9,455 nucleotides of DNA from Pseudomonadota bacterium (GCA_021785795.1 JAJYEK010000141.1:1-9455), one strand, 5' to 3'; shown: positions 1 to 6,240, counted from the stretch's first letter. The notes: generated by a model from the sequence alone, not told the origin. Numbers and translations: made by a program.

Positions 1-2
1 AT

Positions 3-116
3 CTCTGGGCAAGGGGTTATTGTGTTGATACGGTCGGCCTGGACTCAGAGATGATCCAAAAGTACGTTAAGTACCAGGATAAACAAGAAAAAACAGCGGA
101 AAAGCCGCGATATTAG
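3..116 (+). CDS. tnpA: IS200/IS605-family Y1 transposase, C-terminal fragment
   Basis: A reading frame is open from the window edge and ends in TAG at 114-116, giving the last 37 residues of a protein. It includes GYCVDTVGLDSEMIQKYVKY, which matches the conserved C-terminal stretch of IS200-like transposases (typically G-Y-F-V-S-T-V-G-L-x-x-x-x-I-x-x-Y-V). This family uses one HUH/tyrosine active site to cut and paste single-stranded DNA. The catalytic histidines lie to the left of the window and cannot be checked. Full-length members are about 140-150 residues, so only about a quarter is visible. A 6-bp inverted repeat (AGCCGC/GCGGCT, 103-121) spans the stop codon. The subterminal hairpins just downstream support the call. 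Confidence 0.75.
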   Translation, partial: LWARGYCVDTVGLDSEMIQKYVKYQDKQEKTAEKPRY

Positions 117-203
117 CGGCTAACGTGCCGTTGGGGACAACTCCCCCTTTGCCTCCTCAGGGGGCAAAGGCAACTTGATCCCCTTCCAGGGGTTAATTCA
201 AAG

Positions 204-222
204 CCGGCCCCTCTGGGGTCGG
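204..222 (+). repeat. IS200-type right-end hairpin
   Basis: CCGGCCCC (204-211), loop TCT (212-214) and GGGGTCGG (215-222) form an 8-bp stem with one G-T wobble. A short-loop hairpin close to the element tip is the normal recognition structure for a Y1 transposase. There is no T-tract after it, so an intrinsic terminator is less likely. Confidence 0.6.
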
Positions 223-234
223 TAGTTTACTCAC

Positions 235-615
235 GTCAATTGTCCATATATGAAATACGGCCACAAGGTTTTGTGCGGGTTTGCGGGCCCTCCGACAGAT
301 CCCATAACTGGACAAAATGTCGCTGCGCCGAAAGATCCTGACTACCTTGGAAGTGGACGGTTCGTCATAAGGACAGACCACCACGAAGACCCGCAACCGC
401 TGTTTGCTGTTCGATCAGCCTCCCCTGGGTTGCTCTTCAGACCCCGAATTTGTCGACCTTGAGATCTTCTGAAGGCAAATTTTACATACCGGCGCTGACC
501 GGCTTTGCCTTTCTGTCGTACCGGGCAAACTTCCCCGGCCCGCGGTAACGGCTTCACCGGCGGTTACCGACACCGATCTGCCACTGGCTACAGCGCAGAC
601 ACGCTTGGCTTTTCA
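235..615. other. Stretch without a supportable gene
   Basis: I find no credible coding region between the IS200-type end and the small minus-strand ORF. Short open frames occur on both strands (for example 193-396 and 342-557, minus). They overlap one another, lack recognisable motifs or convincing ribosome-binding sites, and the first reads into the IS200 right end. The minus-strand frame at about 250-396 has a plausible mixed amino-acid composition and could be a decayed gene remnant, but nothing identifies it. No ATAA-N6-TTAT recombination site like the one at 6267 was seen here. Confidence 0.5.
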
Positions 616-849
616 TCAATCAACTTCATTGACATTAATGACGGTGATTGGGATGCGAGCGTGTGTCGATTCGGGGTCCGTGAGCCACTCTGGTAATACG
701 GAAAGCTCAAGGTTGATTGGGGTGTCCCGTGAATCGAAACGACCTGATTGAAGTCCGGCGATCAACCTTTGCTTGGCTCGAGCGTCAAGGTGGATGTTGA
801 GCAGTGTGCCGTTGTGGGTGTGGCGGACGGAGATCTCTATGCCTTTCAT
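616..849 (-). CDS. Small conserved-looking hypothetical protein downstream of recombinase
   Basis: A 77-residue protein of unknown family and function. I chose the ATG at 849 rather than the one at 855: GAGGAG lies seven bases before 849, whereas it almost abuts 855. The protein begins MKGIEISVRHTHNGTLLNIH and ends in an acidic tail (VINVNEVD). It looks soluble, with alternating hydrophobic residues that suggest beta strands, an amphipathic stretch around residues 24-35, and no signal peptide, membrane segment or cysteine motif. It lies about 50 bp downstream of rec1 on the same strand, so the two may be co-transcribed. Co-location suggests, but does not show, an accessory role for the recombinase such as directionality or regulation. 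The good ribosome-binding site is the main evidence that it is real. Confidence 0.55.
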   Translation of the reverse strand: MKGIEISVRHTHNGTLLNIHLDARAKQRLIAGLQSGRFDSRDTPINLELSVLPEWLTDPESTHARIPITVINVNEVD

Positions 850-900
850 GTTCATGCTCCTCAGTTCTTATTTTGGGTCAGATATGATGACTTTTTCACC

Positions 901-1866
901 TCAAATGAGGATCCGTTCCACCTCGTCGAGCGAAACCTGATCGTTTCTGCGGTCGTACAGGCCGGTCGTGCGGGCGGATTCGTGGTTGGCCATCTGCTGG
1001 GCCACTTCGAGCTTCCCTCCGTTGCGCAGGTACTCCGTAATCCCTGTCGCGCGGAAACTGTGACAGCAGATTTTTGTGCGAATGCCGGCATCACCTGCCC
1101 GCCGGCCGATCATGCGGTAGGCGTCCGCCTGGCTCAAAGGTTTGCCGGAAAGCTCGTTTGTTCGCCCGCGCGCTGTGCGGAAGAGGTAGCCTTTTGGGTC
1201 CGCGGCGATCCCTGCCCCCTTGATATAGGCTTCGAGGTAGTCCTCGAGATTGTGATGGCAGGGCATCTCATGGCGCTTTCCGCCCTTCTCGTGAAGCCTC
1301 ACCCAGGTGCGCCGCCCCTGAACAAAGACGTCTTCGACCCGCATCTTTATAACCGCCCCGACTCGAGCGAAGGTGTAGGTCATAAGGGCGACGAGCGCCC
1401 GGTCCCGAAGACCGACCGGGGAAGAGGTGTCGATGGCATCGAGCAGGGCGCGGGCCTCTTCGGCGGAAAGGACCGGGGTCTTTCCTTTTTTGACCACATG
1501 CTTTGGTCCCTTGACCGAACTCGCGGGATTTACCGGCACGACCTGGCTTACGACAAGATGGTCGAAGAGCATCCGGAGGGCTGCGAGCCGGAGCTTTACC
1601 GAGGGCGCCGCGATCTTTTGGCCCAGGCCCTCGACGTAGGCCGCGACATGCAGGGGACGGACCCGGGCGAGCTCCCGGACGCCGCGATCTTCGCACCAGG
1701 CGGCGAAATCGCCGGCGGCGCGCATATACGCCTTTCTGGTATTTGCGTTTCTTATCCGCGCGGCGAAAAACTCCAGGACCCGCTCGGCGGTATTGGCGTC
1801 CGGAGCAAAAAGCGCCGGCAGCGCCGCCGAATTTTCTCTTTCCACAACCACCAGACTCTCGGTCAA
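901..1866 (-). CDS. Tyrosine recombinase, XerC/D-like (Rec1); 5' leader displaced by a transposon
   Basis: This protein would cut and rejoin DNA at specific sites through a covalent 3'-phosphotyrosine. Numbered from the extended open frame that begins at TTG 1923, it shows an N-terminal core-binding (SAM-like) domain at about 45-140 and a catalytic domain at about 150-335. The complete active-site set is present: R187 (FARVG), K213 (LHEKGGK), H288 and R291 (CHSFR), H314 (MANH) and Y323 (GLYDRR). I set the start at the TTG at 1866, inside the 8-bp target duplication. Alignment with Rec2 begins there, and the pre-insertion sequence has AGGAGGAGGG five bases before it. The frame now stays open 19 codons further into the transposon end. 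The present start may therefore be TTG 1866, GTG 1875 or TTG 1923, none with a good Shine-Dalgarno. Expression may have been lost, or may come from read-through from rec2, whose stop lies 21 bp before TTG 1923. Confidence 0.88.
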   Translation of the reverse strand: MTESLVVVERENSAALPALFAPDANTAERVLEFFAARIRNANTRKAYMRAAGDFAAWCEDRGVRELARVRPLHVAAYVEGLGQKIAAPSVKLRLAALRMLFDHLVVSQVVPVNPASSVKGPKHVVKKGKTPVLSAEEARALLDAIDTSSPVGLRDRALVALMTYTFARVGAVIKMRVEDVFVQGRRTWVRLHEKGGKRHEMPCHHNLEDYLEAYIKGAGIAADPKGYLFRTARGRTNELSGKPLSQADAYRMIGRRAGDAGIRTKICCHSFRATGITEYLRNGGKLEVAQQMANHESARTTGLYDRRNDQVSLDEVERILI

Positions 1867-1869
1867 ATC
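1862..1869 (+). repeat. 8-bp target-site duplication, left copy
   Basis: GTCAAATC directly precedes the TGTCAC terminus at 1870. An identical 8-mer directly follows the other terminus at 6240. Perfect flanking direct repeats mark a transposition event with no later rearrangement at either junction. This copy contains the original TTG start codon of rec1 (minus strand, 1866-1864). Confidence 0.9.
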
Positions 1870-1920
1870 TGTCACTTTCGGGATTATTTGGCGCAAAATT
1901 TTCTCTGCTATTTGGCGTAT
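1870..1920 (+). repeat. Left terminal inverted repeat of the transposon (51 bp)
   Basis: It matches the reverse complement of 6190-6240 at 46 of 51 positions without gaps; the mismatches are at positions 13, 25, 27, 37 and 39 from the tip. It contains two direct copies of TATTTGGCG (1885-1893 and 1909-1917) with starts 24 bp apart. That arrangement is typical of multiple transposase-binding sites at the ends of Tn7- and Tn5053-like elements. The extended rec1 frame runs through it on the minus strand. Confidence 0.9.
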
Positions 1921-1944
1921 CAAGACTTAACGGAACAAAACGCC

Positions 1945-2907
1945 TTAAATCAAAATCCGCTCGACCTCATCGAGCGAGATCTGATCGTTGCGCCGGTCGT
2001 AGAGGCCCGTGGTACGGGCAGATTCATGGTTGGCCATTTGCTGCGCTACCTCTAATTTGCCGCCGTTGCGCAAATATTCCGTGAGGCCGGTCGCGCGGAA
2101 GCTGTGACAGCCGATTTTCGTGCAAAGGCCGACATCCAGGGCGCGGCGGCGGATCATGCGGTAGGCGTCCGCCTGGGCCAGGGGCCTGTCTGTCAGCTCA
2201 TTTGTTCTGCCGCGCGCCGTGCGGAACAGATAGCCCTTGGCGTCCGCTCCGATCCCGGCCCCTTCGATATAGACCCTCAGGTAATCTTCGAGGTTGTGGT
2301 TGCAGGGCATCTCATGGCGCTTGCCGTCTTTTTCGTGCAGACGCACCCAGGTGCGGCGGTCCTTCACATGGACATCCTCGACACGCATCTGGATCGCGGC
2401 GCCGACTCGCGCGAAGGTATAAACCATAAGACCGATCAGTGCCCTGTCGCGCAGGCCGACCGGCGAGCTGGTGTCGATCTTATTGAACAGCGCCCGGGTC
2501 TCTTCGGCTGTGAGTACCGGGGTCTTGCCTTTCTTAACCACATGCTTCGGCCCCTGGACCGAGCTCGCCGGGTTGACTGAGACCACTTGGGAAACCACCA
2601 GGTATTCGAAGAGCATCCGGATCGCAGCCAGATGGAGCTTGACCGATGGCGCGGCGATTTTTTTATGCAGGCCTTCGATATAGGACGCGACATGCACGGG
2701 GCGCACCTGGCCCAGTTCTTTTATCCCGTGTTCCGCGCACCAAGCGGCAAAATTACCCGCAGCTCCCGCGTAGGCTTTCCTTGTGTTCGCATTTCTAATT
2801 TGCGTCCTAAAAAACTCGTTCACCCGTTCGGCAGTATTTGCATCGGGTACAAAAAGCGCCAGCAGCCCATCCACTCTTTTCTCTATTGCCCCCAATTCCT
2901 GTCTCAT
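1945..2907 (-). CDS. Tyrosine recombinase, XerC/D-like (Rec2), carried by the transposon
   Basis: A 320-residue site-specific recombinase. I chose the ATG at 2907 because AGGGA stands four bases before it. The frame is open to a TTG at 2958, but the extra 17 residues have no counterpart in Rec1. In numbering from TTG 2958 the active site is complete: R184, K210, H285/R288 (GCHSFRATG), H311 and Y320 (TTGLYDRR). A hand count over 300 gap-free residues gives about 81% identity to Rec1, so the two are close paralogues and may recognise related sites. The gene starts 94 bp after the resolvase stop and ends 74 bp from the transposon tip, clearly inside the element. It could resolve cointegrates as a second system, or act on dif-like sites at targets. 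Carrying both a serine and a tyrosine recombinase is unusual for TniAB elements. Confidence 0.9.
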   Translation of the reverse strand: MRQELGAIEKRVDGLLALFVPDANTAERVNEFFRTQIRNANTRKAYAGAAGNFAAWCAEHGIKELGQVRPVHVASYIEGLHKKIAAPSVKLHLAAIRMLFEYLVVSQVVSVNPASSVQGPKHVVKKGKTPVLTAEETRALFNKIDTSSPVGLRDRALIGLMVYTFARVGAAIQMRVEDVHVKDRRTWVRLHEKDGKRHEMPCNHNLEDYLRVYIEGAGIGADAKGYLFRTARGRTNELTDRPLAQADAYRMIRRRALDVGLCTKIGCHSFRATGLTEYLRNGGKLEVAQQMANHESARTTGLYDRRNDQISLDEVERILI

Positions 2908-2980
2908 CGTTCCCTGCTTCAGTCCTCGTTTGTGGCAACCGTTGTAGACAGGCGCCAATTAGGGGTGGAACTCGAGTGTT

Positions 2981-3011
2981 ACATCTCTTCCATGTGGCGT
3001 ATCAGGACTTA
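2981..3011 (+). repeat. Internal relic of the transposon's left-end sequence
   Basis: This 31-bp segment matches 1899-1929 at 24 of 31 positions by eye (24 of the last 28). The core TGGCGTATCAGGACTTA (2995-3011) matches TGGCGTATCAAGACTTA (1913-1929) at 16 of 17. The similarity covers the inner part of the left end, including sequence beyond the 51-bp inverted repeat that the right end does not share. The outer half of an end (TGTCACTTTCGG) is not recognisable next to it. It also supplies the last codons and the TGA of the resolvase gene. Confidence 0.6.
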
Positions 3012-3565
3012 GTCTTGTTTCCCTTGGTGTAACGATAGAACGTCGTTCGCGCGATGCCCAGCGTCTTACAGATCGCCGCAACACTATGGTTTGGATCGTC
3101 ACGCAGAGCTTGAGCCATGAGCCGTTTGTCTTCGTCAAGCAGTACGGGACGGCCACCTTGGCGACCGCGAGCACGGGCAGCCTTGAGGCCCGCTCGTGTG
3201 CGTTCGCGAATCAGCGTGCGCTCAAACTCCGCCAGTGCCCCGAAAATATGGAAGACCAGCTTGCCTCCGCTGGTAGTGGTATCGATGGCCTCAGTGATGC
3301 TTTGGAAACCAACCCCCAAAGCTTCGAGCTTTTCCACCGTTTCGATTAGGTTTTTGAGTGAGCGGCCGAGTCGATCCAGTCGCCAAACGACGAGAGTGTC
3401 ACCGGGCCGCAGCACCTCGAACAGTCGCAGCAATTCCGGTCGGTCGGTCTTGCCTCCGGACTCTTTCTCCTCGTAAACGCGCTCACACCCCGCAAGCCTG
3501 AGCGCATCCCGCTGCAGATCGAGGTTTTGGTCGTCGCTGCTGACACGTGCATATCCGATTTTCAT
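3002..3565 (-). CDS. Small serine recombinase (resolvase), TniR/Tn3-resolvase type
   Basis: The 187-residue protein would resolve transposition cointegrates by serine-mediated double-strand exchange at a res site. The N-terminal catalytic domain begins MKIGYARVSSDDQNLDLQ, with nucleophile S9 in the Y-A-R-V-S motif. The conserved arginines R62, R65 and R68 lie in WRLDRLGRS. The long E-helix follows (FHIFGALAEFERTLIRERT, about 105-123), then G-R-x-G-G-R-P and a C-terminal helix-turn-helix (about 160-182, ending TTFYRYTKG). Length and layout are normal for resolvases and invertases. The gene lies downstream of the palindrome-rich region 3566-3750, where a res site is expected. No good Shine-Dalgarno precedes the ATG, and a strong promoter ends only six bases upstream, so the mRNA may be leaderless. 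Confidence 0.92.
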   Translation of the reverse strand: MKIGYARVSSDDQNLDLQRDALRLAGCERVYEEKESGGKTDRPELLRLFEVLRPGDTLVVWRLDRLGRSLKNLIETVEKLEALGVGFQSITEAIDTTTSGGKLVFHIFGALAEFERTLIRERTRAGLKAARARGRQGGRPVLLDEDKRLMAQALRDDPNHSVAAICKTLGIARTTFYRYTKGNKTKS

Positions 3566-3571
3566 GGACCG

Positions 3572-3599
3572 AGTGTACCAGAAGTCAGCCTTGTGTCAA
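3572..3599 (-). promoter_or_regulatory. Sigma70-type promoter for the resolvase gene
   Basis: On the minus strand, a perfect -35 TTGACA (3599-3594), a 16-bp spacer and TACACT as -10 (3577-3572, five of six consensus bases) precede the resolvase ATG at 3565. Transcription would start at or within a base or two of the A of that ATG. The promoter borders the res-like palindromes, so resolvase binding there could repress it, as in Tn3-type elements. Confidence 0.6.
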
Positions 3600-3648
3600 T
3601 GATTTGGGAACGTTGATAGTGGAATGGGTTTTGGAACATAAAGAGGCT

Positions 3649-3676
3649 GGAATAGGGCCTGTTTGCGTCCTATTCC
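3649..3676. repeat. Inverted repeat, candidate res subsite
   Basis: GGAATAGG (3649-3656) and CCTATTCC (3669-3676) are perfect 8-bp inverted arms around a 12-bp centre, 28 bp in all. That is the usual size of a resolvase-dimer subsite. The site lies between the AAA+ ATPase gene and the resolvase gene. Confidence 0.45.
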
Positions 3677-3691
3677 GGTCCCGTCTTGCGG

Positions 3692-3721
3692 GTGTCCCAT
3701 AAACGACCGTTTTTGGGACAC
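3692..3721. repeat. 30-bp near-perfect palindrome, likely res crossover subsite
   Basis: The arms GTGTCCCA (3692-3699) and TGGGACAC (3714-3721), with the inner pair AAACG/CGTTT, pair at 13 of 15 positions around a central AC dinucleotide (3706-3707). A 28-30 bp palindrome with a 2-bp centre is the classic form of a serine-resolvase crossover site. It ends 30 bp from the stop of the ATPase gene (3751), so a role in transcription termination is a weaker alternative. Confidence 0.55.
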
Positions 3722-3750
3722 TGCTAAGAATCATCAGGACGTTTCCGCGG

Positions 3751-4689
3751 CTATCCCGTTTGCCCGATCACCAGACTTTCTCTCGCCGCTTCGACAGCTT
3801 GGCACGTCACATTGGGCAGTTCGTTGATCTCAACGATGCGTTCTGTCTGTGCCAGAAGCCTGCCAAGCAGCCGGAAGTTGCCGCCTGTGATGCGAATGAT
3901 CGCGGCCATGGTCTCCTCATCCAGCGGTGGCAGATGAACGCCAGGCGGTGTCCATGCGCCCGTCAGGAGGCGACGTACCTCCGCTGTGCCGAGCGGGCGG
4001 AATTCGTGGACAAATCCAATACGCGAATAAAATTGCGGGTAGCGGGCCAGGCGCTTCTCTATACCCGGCATGCCGATAAGGATAAGCCCGATTTGGCTGC
4101 GATCAAAAACATCGCGTACCGCTTCTAAACTGGCCATCTTGAGCCGCTCCGCTTCATCGATCAGTACCAGGTTTGTCGGGTCCACAATGGTTTTCTCTCG
4201 CTCAGCGAACTTGCGGGCCAGATCGTCATAAGACGGTGGAGTGGGGGCCGACCCCTGTTCGCCAGACAAGTTCATCCATTCCCCGCTTGCACAATACTCC
4301 GTCCTTGCCTGCTCATATTGATCCCGGTGTTGCTCCATCGTTACCTTATGCTCGCGATAGAGCGGCTCCCGGGCGATCCGGTACAACAGATTACGTGCCT
4401 TTGAAATGTCCCCCTCGACACTCTTGGGCGTATTGATAACCGATGCCGTGCAAAGGACGGCATCCGGCTTGCCCGCCGAGTGTAGAGCCAGCAATTCTTC
4501 TTCGGGGATGGTATAGACGTTCACATCATGAATTGTGTCCCAACGGGCGTAATGCCGTGCGGAGAGCGTCTTACCCACGCCCGGCCGCCCATAACACAGG
4601 CCAATGTAGCGATAACGGCGACATGCTTCACAGAACTCGGCGAAGCGCCGGTATTCCAATGTCTCGACGAACTGCGCCGGTTCACTCAT
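3751..4689 (-). CDS. AAA+ ATPase of the transposon (TniB/MuB/TnsC-like)
   Basis: The 312-residue ATPase would choose and hand over target DNA to the transposase and activate strand transfer. Walker A is GRPGVGKT (34-41), Walker B is LVLIDEAE (174-181), and a sensor-1-like strand GLILIGMPG (201-209) is followed by KRLARYPQFYSRIGF, typical of the TniB/MuB/IstB group. The 130 or so residues between Walker A and B are longer than in a minimal AAA+ core and look helical and charged. The frame is open upstream to 4902, but ATG 4689 is chosen because it begins the family-like protein and overlaps the transposase stop by 8 bp, suggesting translational coupling. The C-terminal part (about 255-305) looks like a small helical lid domain. 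Confidence 0.9.
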   Translation of the reverse strand: MSEPAQFVETLEYRRFAEFCEACRRYRYIGLCYGRPGVGKTLSARHYARWDTIHDVNVYTIPEEELLALHSAGKPDAVLCTASVINTPKSVEGDISKARNLLYRIAREPLYREHKVTMEQHRDQYEQARTEYCASGEWMNLSGEQGSAPTPPSYDDLARKFAEREKTIVDPTNLVLIDEAERLKMASLEAVRDVFDRSQIGLILIGMPGIEKRLARYPQFYSRIGFVHEFRPLGTAEVRRLLTGAWTPPGVHLPPLDEETMAAIIRITGGNFRLLGRLLAQTERIVEINELPNVTCQAVEAARESLVIGQTG

Positions 4690-6157
4690 TAATATAGCGC
4701 CGAAGAACGGGTTCCCCACGCTCTTTTCTTTCCGGAGGCTGGTTGGACGGTTCTTCCGGTAGTGCACCCTGGCTGTTGCCTTGCTTGAGCTCCAGCAAAG
4801 CATCCACGGTTTTCTTGCGATCGTGCAGCAGATTGCGCAACTCGCGCCGTCGGCGGCTTCGCGCCCGTAACACCTCGCGCAGGGGGATCGTCTCGCCGGC
4901 AAGGTCGGGGCAGATGGCCCGGCAAAGGAAACGTCCCTCGTGGAAAATGCGAATCTCGGCTACGTCCCGCGGATCATAGCGCAGCACCACCGATTCGCCG
5001 ATGTAAGCCGCCAGTGTCGTATCGACATAGCGCAGGCCCTGGAAATGGATGCCGTCAGGGTGCACCTTGCGGGCCTTGGTTACTGTCAGCAATAGAAGAT
5101 CCAGTTCCTCCAGCGAAGCGGGCATGCGCGGCAGGAAGCCTCCCTGTTCCCAGCGCACATGGGGTGTCGTCTTCGTTTCACTGTGCTCACGCAGGTGATA
5201 GACACCCAGGATGAACTCTCGTAGCATCGCGTCCAGTTCGGGTAAGGTCAGTGTCGGCTTGCCGCAGATTCCGCCGCTCTCCGGAGTGTGCCCGGGAAGA
5301 CTGGAAAGAAACATCGAAGTGACCGTCGAGAAGAAGCGCTCGATGCGTCCTCTGCCCCGTGGCTTGCCGGGTGTGGAGAAGATGAGCTGCATCTTGATGT
5401 CCGCAGCGACCTGCTCCTGATGGCGCGAGGTGAAGTCGCTGCCGTTGTCGGTGTAGAGCACGTCGGGGATGCCGCATACATGCCATCGGGGATCCTCCTT
5501 GCGCCAGATCGCCTGATGCAGCGCGAGCGCGGTTTGTATCGCCGAGGGTGCTTCAAAGTAGAGGAAGTAGCCGGCGATGGCCCGGCTGTAATCATCGATG
5601 ATGACCGTCAACCAAGGCTTGGAGATAGTGCCATCTTCGCGTATGATCAGGATGTCGAGCGGCGTGTGGTCGGCTTGCCAGATGCCGTTGGGGCGTTCAG
5701 CTTCCCGACGATGAACGAGCTCAAAGGCATCGGCGTAGGCCTTTGGGCCTTCGTGCGCCAGCATGACCAGATCTGCGGGGAGTTGGCGGACGATGTCGTA
5801 GACGACTGCGTAGCTGGGAGGATTATCGTTCTGCTTCTGAGCGATGCGGTAGACTTGGCGATACAGGGCGGCGATGGGCAGCGGTGGTTTCTGGAGAGCC
5901 AATCCTTGCACAACGTTGTGCATTTCTGGCGAGATGGAGCGTCTAGCGCCGCTGTCGGTACGCCCCTTTCGGCTCAGTGCTGCCAGTCCAAAGCGCTGAT
6001 ACAGAGCCACCCAACGTTGAGCCGTCCGGTACGGGATGCCGGCTTCGTGGGCCACAGCGGTGAGTGTCCTCCCGCCTTCCAGATGCGGTTGGAGCAAACG
6101 AAACCGTTCCAACGCTCTTTGCCGATCGGCTTCAGGCAGTGTTGACAGTTCGCTCAT
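4682..6157 (-). CDS. DDE transposase, TniA/MuA-like (rve core plus Mu-type C-terminal domain)
   Basis: The 491-residue protein would bind the terminal repeats and carry out DNA cleavage and strand transfer. An N-terminal helix-turn-helix (about 28-65, AVAHEAGIPYRTAQRWV) is followed by a linker and an integrase-type RNase H core. The catalytic triad is D163 (WQADHT), D237 (LYTDNGSDF) and E273 (GRIERFF), with exactly 35 residues between the last two (DD35E). A Mu-transposase-like beta-barrel region follows (about 365-415) and then a basic helical tail (RARSRRRRELRNLL, about 431-444), probably contacting the ATPase. The gene starts 83 bp inside the right terminus and overlaps the ATPase gene, the usual order for TniA-TniB pairs. 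Length is a little below typical TniA (about 550). The catalytic residues are intact, so activity is plausible. Confidence 0.92.
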   Translation of the reverse strand: MSELSTLPEADRQRALERFRLLQPHLEGGRTLTAVAHEAGIPYRTAQRWVALYQRFGLAALSRKGRTDSGARRSISPEMHNVVQGLALQKPPLPIAALYRQVYRIAQKQNDNPPSYAVVYDIVRQLPADLVMLAHEGPKAYADAFELVHRREAERPNGIWQADHTPLDILIIREDGTISKPWLTVIIDDYSRAIAGYFLYFEAPSAIQTALALHQAIWRKEDPRWHVCGIPDVLYTDNGSDFTSRHQEQVAADIKMQLIFSTPGKPRGRGRIERFFSTVTSMFLSSLPGHTPESGGICGKPTLTLPELDAMLREFILGVYHLREHSETKTTPHVRWEQGGFLPRMPASLEELDLLLLTVTKARKVHPDGIHFQGLRYVDTTLAAYIGESVVLRYDPRDVAEIRIFHEGRFLCRAICPDLAGETIPLREVLRARSRRRRELRNLLHDRKKTVDALLELKQGNSQGALPEEPSNQPPERKERGEPVLRRYINE

Positions 6158-6186
6158 CAGTACAATGTCCTTAATAGGTGCGGAAC

Positions 6187-6192
6187 ATTATA
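6187..6192 (-). promoter_or_regulatory. -10 box of the transposase promoter inside the right end
   Basis: A perfect TATAAT on the minus strand lies 29 bases before the transposase ATG and overlaps the inner end of the right terminal repeat. The best -35 is weak (TAGAAT with an 18-bp spacer) and falls between the two TATTTGGCG repeats. Transposase bound to its own end would cover this promoter, suggesting autoregulation. That link is inferred. Confidence 0.5.
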
Positions 6193-6240
6193 CGCCAAAT
6201 ACCGGAGAAAATTCTACGCCAAATAATTCCGAAAGTGACA
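6190..6240 (-). repeat. Right terminal inverted repeat of the transposon (51 bp)
   Basis: Read inward from 6240 it begins TGTCACTTTCGG and matches the left end at 46 of 51 positions. It contains two copies of TATTTGGCG in the same 24-bp register as the left end. The element ends at A6240, and the target duplication follows at 6241. Confidence 0.9.

Larger units (their letters stand above)
1..234 (+). mobile_element. Right part of an IS200/IS605-type insertion sequence
   Basis: The tnpA 3' end is followed by about 115 bp rich in foldback structure, as expected for the right end of elements that move as single-stranded DNA. Visible stems are CCTTTGCC/GGCAAAGG (146-153 with 163-170), CCCCT/AGGGG (180-184 with 188-192) and the terminal hairpin at 204-222. 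The sequence after the last hairpin is TAGTTTACTCAC. The element probably ends near TCAC at 231-234, but the exact cleavage point is inferred. The left end lies outside the window. Confidence 0.6.
1870..6240. mobile_element. Complete TniA/TniB-type transposon with resolvase and tyrosine recombinase
   Basis: The 4,371-bp element is bounded by TGTCAC...GTGACA termini with 51-bp imperfect inverted repeats and an 8-bp target duplication. All its genes lie on the minus strand, in the order DDE transposase (6157-4682), AAA+ ATPase (4689-3751), res-like region, serine resolvase (3565-3002) and tyrosine recombinase Rec2 (2907-1945). The 5'-TGT/ACA-3' ends, paired internal repeats and a transposase-ATPase pair that overlaps at its junction place it among Mu/Tn7/Tn5053-like elements. 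No tniQ-like gene is present. The duplication is longer than the 5 bp usual for Tn5053, Tn7 and Mu. The element sits at the 5' end of rec1. Confidence 0.9.

Noticed and set aside
146..170. Stem-loop CCTTTGCC/GGCAAAGG as an intrinsic terminator for tnpA
   Set aside because: No T-tract follows; subterminal foldback of an IS200-type right end explains it better.
193..557. Two overlapping minus-strand open frames
   Set aside because: They have no motifs or clear ribosome-binding sites and compete with each other; one continues into the IS200-type right end.
748..2055. Long plus-strand open frame (435 codons) across both recombinase genes
   Set aside because: It is the shadow of rec1 and the end of rec2 in a GC-rich region; it crosses the transposon junction and has no recognisable domain.
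4690..4902. N-terminal extension of the AAA+ ATPase (71 extra codons)
   Set aside because: It overlaps the transposase 3' end in another frame and has a Cys/Arg-rich composition unlike the family; ATG 4689 gives a normal TniB start.
5288..6145. Long plus-strand open frame (285 codons)
   Set aside because: It lies antisense inside the transposase gene, whose DDE motifs and length are convincing; its translation resembles no family.
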